From positions 14,646 to 72,330 of the forward strand of contig FR879720.1 of the NCBI GenBank assembly GCA_000435055.1: a stretch of 57,685 nt of DNA, read 5' to 3'. Made by a program: the position numbers and the translations under genes. This document shows positions 14,869 to 23,942 of this stretch, piece by piece (positions within the stretch are counted from its first letter, which is position 1; each line of letters opens with the position of its first letter). The stretch is from Clostridium sp. CAG:138 (lineage in GTDB: Bacteria > Bacillota > Clostridia > Christensenellales > CAG-138). The notes beneath the pieces were generated by a model, which made no database searches, was not told the origin of the DNA, and was given only the letters and a program-made list of their open reading frames with translations.

Positions 14869-14931
14869 GCGTTTGCGATATTTACGGAGCGGGTTTTGAT
14901 TTAAAACCGAAAACGATTTGAAAATAATAAA

Positions 14932-14980
14932 GGGCTCAATGTCGGCGGTCAAATTAATGACTTGCAGGCATTGAGCCTTG
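14932..14980. terminator. Bidirectional terminator between asnS and mtaD
   Basis: GGCTCAATG and CATTGAGCC, separated by about 27 nt, followed by TTGTT on the plus strand and CTTTATTA on the minus strand. It separates two convergent genes. Confidence 0.6.
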
Positions 14981-14999
14981 TTGCTTATTTAACTGTGTT

Positions 15000-16316
15000 T
15001 CACTTGCCGAGAACCTGAGGAACACCGAAACGTTCGGCATCCTCAATTGCTTTTGAAACATCAACAGTGAACCACCGTCCGTTTTCATACAGAATTTTTC
15101 CCTGAACGATTGTAAGGCAAACGTCAGAACCGCAGGCGGAATAGACGACGGTTCCGCATGGATCATAAACGGGACGCAGACGGGGAGAATGTGTGTTAAC
15201 CATGATTATATCGGCATCAAACCCGGGAATCAGCCGCCCGATCTCGTTCTCTCTTCCCTGTGCATACGCTCCGTTCACGGTTGCGAGTTTCAGCGCAGAA
15301 TATGCGGGAACGGCCGTTGGGTCAAGGCTTGTGCCTTTTGCAAGCAGTGCGGCGAGCTTCAACTCTTCGAACAAATCGTGCGAATTGTTTGAGGCGCAGC
15401 CGTCCGTGCCGAGGGAAACGTTGACTCCGCTTTTGAGCATTGCGGTGACATTCGCAATACCGCTTGCGAGCTTAAGGTTTGATACGGGATTGTGTGCAAC
15501 GGAGACGCCGCGCCGAGCAAGAATACTCATATCCCGATTCGTCAAATAAACTCCGTGCGCCGCAAGTGTGCGTGTGTTGAAAACACCGTTTTCGTTAAGA
15601 ATTTCGGTTGGGGTTTTGCCATAGCGTGCGATGCATTCATCGGTTTCGCGTTCTGTTTCGGAAAGGTGAATTTGCGTCACAAGATTATGCTTTTCGGCAA
15701 GCTCCGAAACCTTGCGCCAATGCTCGGGTCGGGATGTGTATTCGGCATGTATGCCGACGTCGGCACGAATGCGCCCGTTTGCGGCAAGATGCCAGTCCCG
15801 AATCAATGCACGCGTTTCAATAACGGCTCTGTCCTGTTCAAAATCATAATCATTGCCGAGAGCGAGCACGGAATTGCAGAGCGAAGCGCGAATGCCGATT
15901 TCGGCTGCAACAGCGGCTGAATCAGGTTCAAAAAAATACATATCGGAAAAAGAAGTTGTTCCGCTTGCGAGCATTTCCGCAATTCCCAAACGAACGCCTG
16001 CAAGCACTGCTTCGCGCGTGAGCCTGCCTTCAACGGGGAATATTTTCTTGAAAAGCCAGTCATTAAGTGCGTAATCATCTGCATAACCGCGCATTATGCA
16101 CATCGCTGTGTGCGCATGGGTATTGATAAGCCCGGGCATGACAATATTGCCGTCAGCGTCGATGATGCGTTCGGCCGCAATTTGCATTTCGGGCGAATTC
16201 TTGTCGGAAACAAAGCTGATTTTCCCGTTTTCTATGCCGATGCAGCCGCCCGAAATAACAGGCAGTGCATCGTTCATTGTGATGATGTTTGCGTTTTTAA
16301 TTAAAATATCCAACAT
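15000..16316 (-). CDS. mtaD: 5-methylthioadenosine/S-adenosylhomocysteine deaminase
   Basis: A 438-residue amidohydrolase that deaminates MTA and SAH to their inosyl forms. The metal-binding HxH is in PGLINTHAHTAM. Further metal or catalytic residues appear in IHAEYTS, QIHLSETERE and LGTDGCASNN, followed by SHDLFEELKLAALLAKG, close to the pattern of MtaD enzymes. It lies 75 bp downstream of punA on the same strand, and ahcY is nearby, so its setting is nucleoside and SAH salvage. Another amidohydrolase substrate such as guanine or an atrazine-like compound is less likely. Confidence 0.87.
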   Translation of the reverse strand: MLDILIKNANIITMNDALPVISGGCIGIENGKISFVSDKNSPEMQIAAERIIDADGNIVMPGLINTHAHTAMCIMRGYADDYALNDWLFKKIFPVEGRLTREAVLAGVRLGIAEMLASGTTSFSDMYFFEPDSAAVAAEIGIRASLCNSVLALGNDYDFEQDRAVIETRALIRDWHLAANGRIRADVGIHAEYTSRPEHWRKVSELAEKHNLVTQIHLSETERETDECIARYGKTPTEILNENGVFNTRTLAAHGVYLTNRDMSILARRGVSVAHNPVSNLKLASGIANVTAMLKSGVNVSLGTDGCASNNSHDLFEELKLAALLAKGTSLDPTAVPAYSALKLATVNGAYAQGRENEIGRLIPGFDADIIMVNTHSPRLRPVYDPCGTVVYSACGSDVCLTIVQGKILYENGRWFTVDVSKAIEDAERFGVPQVLGK

Positions 16317-16391
16317 AATTCAATTTAAACCAACAAAGCCGACTCACAGCCGTAAATGCTTCGGCAGAGCCGGCATGGAGCAGACGTTCGG

Positions 16392-17222
16392 TTAATCAAG
16401 CGGCATGCGCCTTAAAAACTCTGCAACGTGCGAAACGAAGCGTTTGCTTGCGGCGTTTCCGGCTTCAATGACCTCTTCACCGGACAACGGTTTGTCCAAA
16501 ATTCCCGCAGCCATGTTTGTAATAAGCGTTATGCCCAAAATACGCATTCCGCAATGCCGCGCTGCAATGCACTCAGGGACGGTGCTCATTCCGACTGCAT
16601 CCGCACCGAGTGTACGCATTGCGCGTATTTCGGCGGGTGTTTCGTAATTCGGACCCATGCAGTAGAAATACACGCCTTCGCGTACGTTTTCCCGAGAATC
16701 CGCACATACTGAACGGAAAAGGTCCATGTAGTCCCTGTCAAAAACGCGGCTCATATCCGGGAACCGCGGGCCGAACTCGTCTATATTCCGACCTGCCAGC
16801 GGGTTGACACAGTTGAATTTGATAAAATCAGAAATGAGCATCAGCTCACCGACTTTAAAATCACGGTTTATTCCGCCTGCCGCATTGGTTATGATCATTT
16901 TGTCAATGCCGATAAGCTTTGCGAGCCTGACGGGGAAGACAACTTCCTCTGCCGACCATCCTTCGTAAATATGAAGTCGACCCTGCATTAAAAGCACACG
17001 CTTGCCGCCGAGCAAACCCGCAATGAAGCGCCCTTTATGACCGATTGCGGTGCTTGTCCGCATGCGCGGAATCTCCCCGTAGTCAATGAAAATCGGATTT
17101 TGAACATTTTCACCGAGCGAACCCAGTCCGGAACCGAGTATAATAAGCACATCGGGTTCAAATCCGCTCAGTTTTTCGCGCAGAACTGCCGCGCTTTCAA
17201 CATAATCACTGTAGGTAAACAT
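16392..17222 (-). CDS. punA: Purine nucleoside phosphorylase (trimeric type)
   Basis: A 276-residue enzyme that splits inosine or guanosine with phosphate. Family signatures: LGSGLGSL near the N-terminus, GRLHIYEGW, the base-binding ITNAAGGINRDFKVGELMLI, YCMGPNYETPAEIRAMRTLGADAVGMSTVPE, and ITNMAAG near the C-terminus. The frame could extend to a TTG four codons upstream, but GGAGG overlaps those codons, so ATG 17222 is the start. It probably forms an operon with mtaD, so purine nucleosides from SAH/MTA turnover can be recovered. Confidence 0.92.
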   Translation of the reverse strand: MFTYSDYVESAAVLREKLSGFEPDVLIILGSGLGSLGENVQNPIFIDYGEIPRMRTSTAIGHKGRFIAGLLGGKRVLLMQGRLHIYEGWSAEEVVFPVRLAKLIGIDKMIITNAAGGINRDFKVGELMLISDFIKFNCVNPLAGRNIDEFGPRFPDMSRVFDRDYMDLFRSVCADSRENVREGVYFYCMGPNYETPAEIRAMRTLGADAVGMSTVPECIAARHCGMRILGITLITNMAAGILDKPLSGEEVIEAGNAASKRFVSHVAEFLRRMPLD

Positions 17223-17268
17223 ATTTTCCTCCAAAAGGCCGAATTACCGAAAACTTCAAAGGCTTGCA

Positions 17269-17535
17269 TCAGAGCAATCCGATGATGAGCAAAACAACAA
17301 CGCCGGGAACTCCGAATATGCCGGTTATAAGTGCCGTCAGCCATGTTATGTTAATATAAAAGAAGCTTAGATTCATCAAACCTGCAAAAACAAAGTTAAA
17401 AACAAACAGCAGCGCTGCACCGATAAGTGCATTGATAAGCAGTTTGAAAAAAATCTTGATGCTCAGGTTGAAAATTTTGAAAATGATAAATATAACCGCA
17501 AGCACGATGATGAACGTCAGAATCTGAGGAGCCAT
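17269..17535 (-). CDS. bofA: Pro-sigma-K processing inhibitor BofA family protein
   Basis: An 88-residue membrane protein, almost entirely hydrophobic, with the family ending ITWLTALITGIFGVPGVVVLLIIGL. BofA in Bacillus holds the SpoIVFB protease inactive in the outer forespore membrane until the engulfed forespore signals. ATG 17535 is chosen because family similarity starts at MAPQILTF and AAAGGATA precedes it; the open frame extends 41 codons upstream. yaaL lies upstream on the same strand, the same neighbour pair as in Bacillus. Confidence 0.85.
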   Translation of the reverse strand: MAPQILTFIIVLAVIFIIFKIFNLSIKIFFKLLINALIGAALLFVFNFVFAGLMNLSFFYINITWLTALITGIFGVPGVVVLLIIGLL

Positions 17536-17660
17536 AAGAAGAGTATCCTTTCCGGTTGGTTTTAATCTTGGCGTTCGAACAATCGCTGCATCGGTAACCG
17601 GCGGGAACAGACAGAAAAATCTTAACCCGAGTCGGCTGCCGGCATTGAGCATGCACACGC

Positions 17661-17843
17661 CTATTGCTCTGCACGCCTTTGCTCCAGCAAAAAAATATAT
17701 CGCCTTCGCGCCGCCTCGACTTCAAGCGCAACGATTTTTGCTTCATCCGGTGCAGCGGCATCAAACCTTGCCATTGCAGCTTTCCATTTGCGCAGTGCTG
17801 CGGCGGGTTCGTCGCTGAATGCTTTTTTGCTGTGCTTATCCAT
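17661..17843 (-). CDS. yaaL: YaaL-like DUF2508 protein
   Basis: A 60-residue soluble, charged protein matching the DUF2508/YaaL pattern: a short helical unit ALRKWKAAMARFDAA, then ARRRYIFLLEQRR near the C-terminus. Its function is unknown even in Bacillus, where it lies between recR and bofA. Here it precedes bofA by 125 bp, but recR is not next to it. The start is behind AGGGAGG. A poor sigma-E-like pair (GCATTTT, 14 bp, CATATCAT on the minus strand, 17873-17901) lies upstream and is not convincing alone. Confidence 0.8.
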   Translation of the reverse strand: MDKHSKKAFSDEPAAALRKWKAAMARFDAAAPDEAKIVALEVEAARRRYIFLLEQRRAEQ

Positions 17844-18022
17844 ATTTTACAATACCTCCCTGTGCTTGTCAAATGATATGAAAAGCATCTGCAAAAAATG
17901 CGGGCAATATACATATTTTCAATAAAAACCAAAATGCCCGGCGTGACGATGATTGCGATGCGGATTAATGTGCAGCGATTTCTTAATCTTAAGCGCAGCA
18001 CGGTAATTCAGGTGCGTTGATG

Positions 18023-18057
18023 CAAAAAAACCGGACAAACCGCAAGGGCAGTCCGGC
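18023..18057 (-). terminator. Terminator after ahcY
   Basis: On the minus strand, CCGGAC and GTCCGG pair around a 14-nt loop and are followed by seven T. It lies about 60 bp past the ahcY stop codon. Confidence 0.85.
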
Positions 18058-18116
18058 ATGATTGACATATGGAATTTCTGAAAGAATTAATCCGTTGATT
18101 CGAATATTCAATAAGA

Positions 18117-19355
18117 TTATTTCCCGTTAAGGTAGGCTTCCTGCTCCGGTGTCAGCGAATCGATATGCAGCCCCATTGCATCAAGCTTCATGCGAATAAC
18201 TTCATTGTCTATCTGCTTCGGAACATCGTAAAGCCCGGGTGCCGTTTCTCTTCCGTGTTTTGCAAGCCAGCATGCGGAAAGAGCCTGAATTGCAAAGCTG
18301 AGATCCATTATTTCCGCAGGGTGTCCGTTGCCTGCAACGATATTAACGAGCCTCCCGTCCGCAAGCAGGTTCAGTATGCGTCCGTCTGCCGTTCTGTATC
18401 CGGTTATGAAAGGTTTGCGCTCGATTTTTTCAACAGCAATTTTCTCAAGATCTTCTTTGCTGACTTCAACATCAAAATGCCCGGCGTTGGCAAGAATGGC
18501 ATTATGCTTCATCTTTTCGAAATGCCTTGCGGTAATGACGTCGCGGCAGCCGGTAGCGGTAACAAAAATATCGCCGATAGGTGCTGCCTCATCCATAGTC
18601 ATAACGCGGAATCCGTCCATTACCGCTTCAAGTGCGCGGAAAGGATTTACTTCCGTAACAATAACATTTGCGCCCAGTCCTTTTGCGCGCATTGCAATGC
18701 CGTTTGAACAAAAACCGTACCCTGCAACGACAACGGTGCGCCCGGTTACCATGTTGTTTGTCGTGTACATGATTCCGTCCCAAACGCTTTGCCCCGTGCC
18801 GTGGCGGTTGTCAAAAAGGTGTTTGCAATCAGCATCATTGACCGCAAGCATGGGGAAGGGCAGTGAGCCGTCCTTGGCCCGTGCACGGAGCTTGTGAATG
18901 CCGGTGGTCGTTTCTTCACAGCCGCCGATAAGGCATTCTGCATATTCCGGATGCTTTTCGGTAAGCATCGTCACAAATTCACCGCCGTCATCAATAATGA
19001 TATGCGGTTTGAACTCAAGGACGCGGCGAATATGTTCATAATACTCTTCTTCGGTTGCGCCGAAAAATGCATGAACATCCATCCCGTCCTCGACAAGTGC
19101 GGCACAAATGTCGTCCTTTGTTGAAAGCGGATTGCTCCCGGTCACGGAAACTGTTGCACCGCCGTCGCGCAGTACGAGCGCAAGATATGCGGTCTTTGCT
19201 TCAAGGTGAACGCATACCGAAATCCGCAGCCCGCGGAAAGGCTGCTCGCGGACAAAACGTTCCCGCAGTGTACTCAAAACGGGCATAAAGTCCTTAACCC
19301 ATTCAATACGTTTATGCCCCAAAGGAGCAAGTGATATGTCACGAATTGTACTCAT
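18117..19355 (-). CDS. ahcY: Adenosylhomocysteinase
   Basis: A 412-residue NAD-dependent enzyme that reversibly splits S-adenosylhomocysteine into adenosine and homocysteine. Substrate-domain signatures are NPLSTKDDICAALVEDGMDVHAF, GGCEETTTGIHKL and NDADCKHLFDNRHGTGQS. The Rossmann motif reads GYGFCSNG rather than the usual GYGxxGxG, although the following AMRAKGLGANVIVTEVNPFRALEA is standard. The length and the LTPEQEAYL ending fit the short bacterial/archaeal type. ATG 19355 follows AGGGAGG; the frame extends upstream without similarity. The gene is convergent in purpose with mtaD, which takes the same substrate. Confidence 0.92.
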   Translation of the reverse strand: MSTIRDISLAPLGHKRIEWVKDFMPVLSTLRERFVREQPFRGLRISVCVHLEAKTAYLALVLRDGGATVSVTGSNPLSTKDDICAALVEDGMDVHAFFGATEEEYYEHIRRVLEFKPHIIIDDGGEFVTMLTEKHPEYAECLIGGCEETTTGIHKLRARAKDGSLPFPMLAVNDADCKHLFDNRHGTGQSVWDGIMYTTNNMVTGRTVVVAGYGFCSNGIAMRAKGLGANVIVTEVNPFRALEAVMDGFRVMTMDEAAPIGDIFVTATGCRDVITARHFEKMKHNAILANAGHFDVEVSKEDLEKIAVEKIERKPFITGYRTADGRILNLLADGRLVNIVAGNGHPAEIMDLSFAIQALSACWLAKHGRETAPGLYDVPKQIDNEVIRMKLDAMGLHIDSLTPEQEAYLNGK

Positions 19356-19523
19356 TGTTTCCTCCCTGCCGCTTGCTTGCGCAAAACGAAACTTATCTTT
19401 TTCATAATTTAAGAACACATCTTTGAAACAGCTGCTGCTTCAGCAAAAAGAATTCTACCATATATCAATGCAAATAGCAATATATTGAACCATACGAATG
19501 CTCCGGCAGGATAACCGAAATGA

Positions 19524-19707
19524 TATAATGTTCAAACCTCTTGCAATGCCGCAAAAGAGGTTGTAAAATAATAAGTTGTGAAAAATCGGGGAGACGAACA
19601 AAAACACCGATTGCTGAGCCGATATTTTCGGTGAAAGTGAAGCATTTGAATATTAAAAATAGCTGAAAGGACGCTTTCGCAGCGGCGGAAGCGGTAACTG
19701 TAATATT
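19524..19707 (+). promoter_or_regulatory. Extended -10 promoter and structured leader of typA
   Basis: TG-A-TATAAT (TATAAT at 19524-19529) has no good -35, so it looks like an extended -10 promoter. The roughly 175-nt leader begins with a hairpin, AACCTCTT/AAGAGGTT (19535-19562). It continues with AATCGG, CCGATT and CCGAT...CGG elements that could pair in alternative ways. It ends with the hairpin GCTTTCGC/GCGGAAGC (19673-19692) placed between GAAAGGA and the start codon. No known riboswitch was recognised. Confidence 0.5.
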
Positions 19708-21540
19708 ATGAACGAAAAGATTCGCAATGTTGCGATCATTGCGCATGTTGACCACGGTAAAACGACCCTTGTTGATCAGCTTCTGCGGCAGAGCGGTGTT
19801 TTCCGCACCAATGAACAGGTGCAGGACAGGGTAATGGACTCCAATGACCTTGAACGTGAGCGCGGCATCACAATTCTTTCGAAAAACACGGCGGTAAACT
19901 ACAAAGGCTACCGCATCAACATTGTTGACACTCCCGGCCATGCCGATTTCGGCGGCGAGGTTGAACGCATTTTGAAAATGGTTGACGGCGTGCTGTTGCT
20001 TGTTGATGCATTTGAGGGCTGTATGCCGCAGACAAGGTTCGTTTTGCGCAAAGCATTGGAATTGGGCAAGGTGCCTGTTGTTGTCATCAACAAGGTTGAT
20101 CGTCCCGGTGCGCGCCCGTACGAGGTCGTGGACGAAACACTGGATCTTTTCATCGAACTCGGCGCAAGCGAAGAACAGCTGGATTTCCCGATAGTATATG
20201 CTTCGGCACGCAACGGAGTTTCAGGCTTTGAACCCGATGAAATGACCGAGAACATGCAGCCTGTGTTTGACACGATTATCAACCATGTTCCCGCTCCGGG
20301 AGGTGAGGAAGACGCACCTCTTCAGCTGCTTATTTCAACGATTGATTACGATGACTATGTCGGCAGGATAGGCGTCGGCAGGATCGAACGCGGTGTTGCA
20401 AACCGCAACCGTGCCGTGACGGTCTGTGCCCTCGGCGGTGTTCCCCGTGAGGCAAAGCTTTCCCGCCTGTATAGGTTCGAGGGATTGAAACGCGTTGAGG
20501 CAGAGTCCGTCGGCGCGGGTGATATCGTTGCCGTTGCAGGGATCCCCGGGATTTCAATCGGTGAAACGGTATGTGACCCCGCATGTGTTGAACCGCTGCC
20601 CTTTGTTCATATCGACGAACCGACTGTAAGCATGGATTTCATAGTCAACACAAGTCCTTTTGCGGGCAGAGAGGGAAAATATGTAACTTCACGCAATCTG
20701 CGCGACCGCCTGTTTAAAGAGGTGGAAACGAATGTTTCAATGCGGGTTGAACCCACTTCTTCAACCGATGCTTTCAAAGTCAGCGGCAGGGGTGAGCTGC
20801 ATTTGTCGATTCTTATCGAAACCATGCGCAGGCAGGACTTTGAATTTGCAGTTTCACGTCCGAAAGTAATAATGAAGCGCGACGAGCAGGGGCATCTGCT
20901 TGAGCCCATCGAGGAGCTGACAATCGACGTCCCGCAGGAATACATGGGCACGGTTATGGAAAAACTCGGAACGCGGCGCGCTGTTCTGAACAACATGATT
21001 AACGAAAACGAGGGAAGTGTTCGCTTGATTTTCGATATACCTGCGCGCGGACTGATGGGCTATCGCAGTGAGCTTCTGACCGACACAAGGGGCAACGGCG
21101 TAATGAGCCATATATTCAAGGATTATGAACCTTACACGGGCGAAATTGCGGAGCGTACACGCGGTTCGCTTATCGCTTCCGAATCCGGCGAGGCGAACTC
21201 ATACGGTCTGTTTAACACTCAGGAACGCGGGAGACTGTTTGTTCGTCCCGGAGATCCGATTTACGAGGGACAAATTGTGGGTGAATGTTCCCGCAACGAA
21301 GATATTGTTGTTAACGTTTGCAAACGTAAACATGTCACGAATATGCGCGCTTCCGGTTCGGATGAAGCTCTGCGTCTTACACCGCCGGTTGATTTAAGCC
21401 TTGAACAGTGCATGGAGTTTATTCGTGACGATGAGTTGGTTGAGGTAACGCCGAAGAATATCCGTATGCGTAAACGCCTTTTGACGAAGGACCAGCGGAT
21501 AAAGGAATTTAACCGCAAGCAGTCACAGACAATCGAGTAA
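19708..21540 (+). CDS. typA: Ribosome-associated GTPase TypA/BipA
   Basis: A translational GTPase of 610 residues that binds ribosomes and helps 50S assembly, especially in cold or stress. The G domain has AHVDHGKTTL (12-21), the RGITI switch I, DTPGHADFGGEV and NKVDRPGARPYEV. The EF-G-like domains and the BipA-specific C-terminal domain follow (RGLMGYRSELLTDTRGNGVMSH). The protein ends NRKQSQTIE; the DNA coding for this tail is repeated five or more times downstream. No normal-spaced ribosome-binding site is seen; GAAAGGA is 36 nt upstream with a hairpin between. Confidence 0.96.
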   Translation: MNEKIRNVAIIAHVDHGKTTLVDQLLRQSGVFRTNEQVQDRVMDSNDLERERGITILSKNTAVNYKGYRINIVDTPGHADFGGEVERILKMVDGVLLLVDAFEGCMPQTRFVLRKALELGKVPVVVINKVDRPGARPYEVVDETLDLFIELGASEEQLDFPIVYASARNGVSGFEPDEMTENMQPVFDTIINHVPAPGGEEDAPLQLLISTIDYDDYVGRIGVGRIERGVANRNRAVTVCALGGVPREAKLSRLYRFEGLKRVEAESVGAGDIVAVAGIPGISIGETVCDPACVEPLPFVHIDEPTVSMDFIVNTSPFAGREGKYVTSRNLRDRLFKEVETNVSMRVEPTSSTDAFKVSGRGELHLSILIETMRRQDFEFAVSRPKVIMKRDEQGHLLEPIEELTIDVPQEYMGTVMEKLGTRRAVLNNMINENEGSVRLIFDIPARGLMGYRSELLTDTRGNGVMSHIFKDYEPYTGEIAERTRGSLIASESGEANSYGLFNTQERGRLFVRPGDPIYEGQIVGECSRNEDIVVNVCKRKHVTNMRASGSDEALRLTPPVDLSLEQCMEFIRDDELVEVTPKNIRMRKRLLTKDQRIKEFNRKQSQTIE

Positions 21541-21832
21541 GATTAACTTGCCGAAACAGATGCTTGCGGTCCCGCAAGCAGTCACAGACAATCGAGTAAA
21601 ATTAAGCGGTCACAGACAATCGACCGAAACTGATTCGAAGAAACAGCTGCTTGCGGTCCCGCAGGCAGTCACAGACAATCGAGTAAAATTAACTCGCCGA
21701 AACGGATGCTTGCGGTTCCGCAAGCAGTAACAGACAACCGAGTAAAATTAAGCGGTCACAGACAATCGACCGAAACTGATTCGAAGAAACAACTGCTTGC
21801 GATCCCGCAGGCAGTCGCAGACAATTGAGTGG
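21513..21832 (+). repeat. Tandem repeats derived from the 3' end of typA
   Basis: The last 28 bp of typA (CCGCAAGCAGTCACAGACAA plus TCGAGTAA) recur, starting at 21572, 21659, 21718 and 21805, with shorter partial copies at 21606 and 21752. Spacings alternate 59, 87, 59, 87 bp, so the basic unit is a 146-bp composite present twice plus a partial third. Most copies are preceded by TGCTTGCGGT and together form TGCTTGCG/CGCAAGCA hairpins. The first copy is part of the coding sequence. The array ends about 75 bp before the ccdA-like gene. Confidence 0.9.
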
Positions 21833-21907
21833 AAATAATCGGCAGAAGCGGCAGCCTGTGCGGACTGACGCAAAAGCACTGAGAACAGATCGGACAAGGA
21901 GGAGAGG

Positions 21908-22645
21908 ATGAACGAATTCTTGAAATCATTGGCAGAAGCGGTTGCGGACAAGCTTTGGCTTGCACCTGTTATTGCAATTGTTTCAGGCGTGTTGACCTCG
22001 CTCATGCCGTGCTCATTGTCAACTATACCTTTGGTGATAGGTTTTGTCGGCGGGCAGGATTTGCCGCAGAACGGAAAGAGTTCGCGCCGTGCATTGCTGT
22101 TGAGCATTCTGTTTGCCGTTGGTTCAACCGTAACTTTCTGCATTCTCGGAATGCTTGCTTCAGCACTGGGCGGGCTTTTGGAACGCGCCGAAACCGTCCT
22201 TCATTTTGCGATGAGCATATTGCTTGTGCTTATGGCACTTCAGATGTGGGAGGTAATTCGAATCATTCCTTCCGGCAATTCGGTGCTGGCAAAAAGCCGT
22301 TTAACAGGCGGCATCGGTGCGTTCATATCCGGAATAATTGCCGGATTGTTTGCTTCGCACTGTGCGCTGCCGATAGTTTTTGCTTTGATGGCGATTGCTG
22401 CTGATGCGGGCGGCGGGAATGTTCTGTTCGGATTTATGCTTTTGCTCCTGTTTTCGGCAGGACATGCAGTGCTGTCTGTGGCGGCAGGCACAAGCGTTGG
22501 CTTTGTTCAAAGATTAACTTCAAATGCAAAGTATGAAAAAATAAGCAGAGTAATTCGCATTGTACTCGGCATAATCATCATGCTTGTCGCGCTTTATCTC
22601 GCGTATGAAGGGCTGACGGAGTGCCTTGCACATAATGCGGCGTAA
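21908..22645 (+). CDS. CcdA/DsbD-like membrane protein
   Basis: A 245-residue membrane protein with six or seven predicted spans. It has the pattern of the CcdA/DsbD transmembrane family, which passes electrons from cytoplasmic thioredoxin to extracytoplasmic thiols. One cysteine lies in the first span (LTSLMPCSLSTIPLVIGF), the other in the fourth (FASHCALPIVFAL), each next to a proline as in the redox pair of the family. The start is behind AAGGAGGAGAGG. No thioredoxin-like partner or c-type cytochrome gene is adjacent, so its redox client is unknown. Confidence 0.82.
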   Translation: MNEFLKSLAEAVADKLWLAPVIAIVSGVLTSLMPCSLSTIPLVIGFVGGQDLPQNGKSSRRALLLSILFAVGSTVTFCILGMLASALGGLLERAETVLHFAMSILLVLMALQMWEVIRIIPSGNSVLAKSRLTGGIGAFISGIIAGLFASHCALPIVFALMAIAADAGGGNVLFGFMLLLLFSAGHAVLSVAAGTSVGFVQRLTSNAKYEKISRVIRIVLGIIIMLVALYLAYEGLTECLAHNAA

Positions 22646-22719
22646 GACAGTATTGGTTTCAGATATAAAAACAGGCAAAATAAGCCCGTGCTGCCGACGG
22701 GGGAAGGGAATTCAAAAAG

Positions 22720-23865
22720 ATGTATTCCGCAAATTGTAACGATTCAGTAAGCGAAACAACAAGAGCTTGGGCGGAGATCGATCTCGGCGCGCTTAAGCAT
22801 AATTTTGAATATGCAAAAAAACGTTCCGACCGCAGGGTTATATGCGTTCTGAAAGCGGACGCGTACGGACACGGCGCGGTTAAATGCGGGCAATTCCTTC
22901 AGCGGAACGGAGCCGAAATGTTCGCGGTTGCGGCGCTGAGCGAAGCTGTCGAGCTGCGTGAGAACGGCATCACAATTCCGATTCTGATACTCGGCTACAC
23001 CGCTCCCGAATATGCTGAAATCCTCAGCAGGCTGAATATCGAACAGACCGTTGTGGACGAAGCTCATGCTGCTGCGCTGAATTGTGCGGCAGGCAGGCTC
23101 GGGGTCAAGGTGATGGTCCATATCGCACTTGACACGGGTATGTCACGCATAGGCATATTCGCCCAGAGCAATCACTCCGAGGCTGTTGATGCGGCGGAAC
23201 GCATTTATCACATGAAAAACCTTGACACTGTCGGAATGTATACGCATTTTGCCGTTGCGGACGACCCTTCGCAAAAGGCTTTCACCGATTTTCAATACAA
23301 CAATTATCTTGCCGTTTTTAACGGACTTGCCGCGCACGGTATCCGAATCAAAAACTGCCATGTGAGCAACTCTGCTGCAATACTGACGGATGTGAAGCAT
23401 TTCGATTCCGTCCGCGAGGGAATTATGCTTTACGGCATGTACCCCGACAGCGAACCGGTCGAGAACGGCCCGCTTAAGCCGGTTATGACGCTCAAAGCGC
23501 GCGTTTCACAGGTTCGAAATCTGCCCAAGGGCGCAACCGTGAGCTACGGAAGAACATATCGCGCCGAGGAAGGCATCACAAGTGCCGTAATTCCTGCGGG
23601 GTATGCGGACGGCTATCCGCGCAGGCTTTCGAACATGGGAAAGGTTTTCATAAACGGAAAAGCATACAGCCAGATCGGGCGCATATGCATGGATGTCTGC
23701 ATGGCGGATGTAACCGGCGGCGATGTGCGGCAGGGTGATGAAGCGATTCTGTTTGGGCGGGGCGGCATGAGCATTGAAGACGTGGCTCAAATTGTGGGAA
23801 CCATAAACTATGAATTGACCTGTCTCGTCACTGAGCGTGCAAACCGTGTTTATGTCAACAACTGA
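22720..23865 (+). CDS. alr: Alanine racemase
   Basis: A PLP-dependent enzyme converting L- to D-alanine for peptidoglycan, 381 residues. The PLP lysine is Lys45 in VLKADAYGHG. The second catalytic residue is Tyr276 in SYGRTYRAEE, and the substrate-contact segment GRICMDVCMADVTGG is standard. The N-terminal 15 residues precede the usual family start (AWAEIDLGALKHN), and AAGGGAA lies upstream of ATG 22720. Spore formers often carry a second, spore-associated alr; nothing here says which type this is. Confidence 0.94.
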   Translation: MYSANCNDSVSETTRAWAEIDLGALKHNFEYAKKRSDRRVICVLKADAYGHGAVKCGQFLQRNGAEMFAVAALSEAVELRENGITIPILILGYTAPEYAEILSRLNIEQTVVDEAHAAALNCAAGRLGVKVMVHIALDTGMSRIGIFAQSNHSEAVDAAERIYHMKNLDTVGMYTHFAVADDPSQKAFTDFQYNNYLAVFNGLAAHGIRIKNCHVSNSAAILTDVKHFDSVREGIMLYGMYPDSEPVENGPLKPVMTLKARVSQVRNLPKGATVSYGRTYRAEEGITSAVIPAGYADGYPRRLSNMGKVFINGKAYSQIGRICMDVCMADVTGGDVRQGDEAILFGRGGMSIEDVAQIVGTINYELTCLVTERANRVYVNN

Positions 23866-23907
23866 AAAATAATTAATGCCGAAATTGATATTCAGGTAAA
23901 AAAATGC

Positions 23908-23936
23908 TTGACAAGAGAATATAAATGTTGTAATAT
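23908..23936 (+). promoter_or_regulatory. Strong sigma-A promoter upstream of the small protein at 24126
   Basis: TTGACA (23908-23913), 17 bp, TAATAT (23931-23936). Transcription would start near 23943, about 180 nt before the next start codon. Confidence 0.8.
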
Positions 23937-23942
23937 AGCATC

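Noticed and set aside
17873..17901. Sigma-E promoter for yaaL-bofA
   Set aside because: The -35 is acceptable, but the -10 (CATATCAT) misses two central positions, so it is not strong enough to list as a promoter.
21541..21832. CRISPR array downstream of typA
   Set aside because: The repeats have alternating 59/87-bp spacing with conserved spacers and derive from the typA coding end. No cas gene is nearby.
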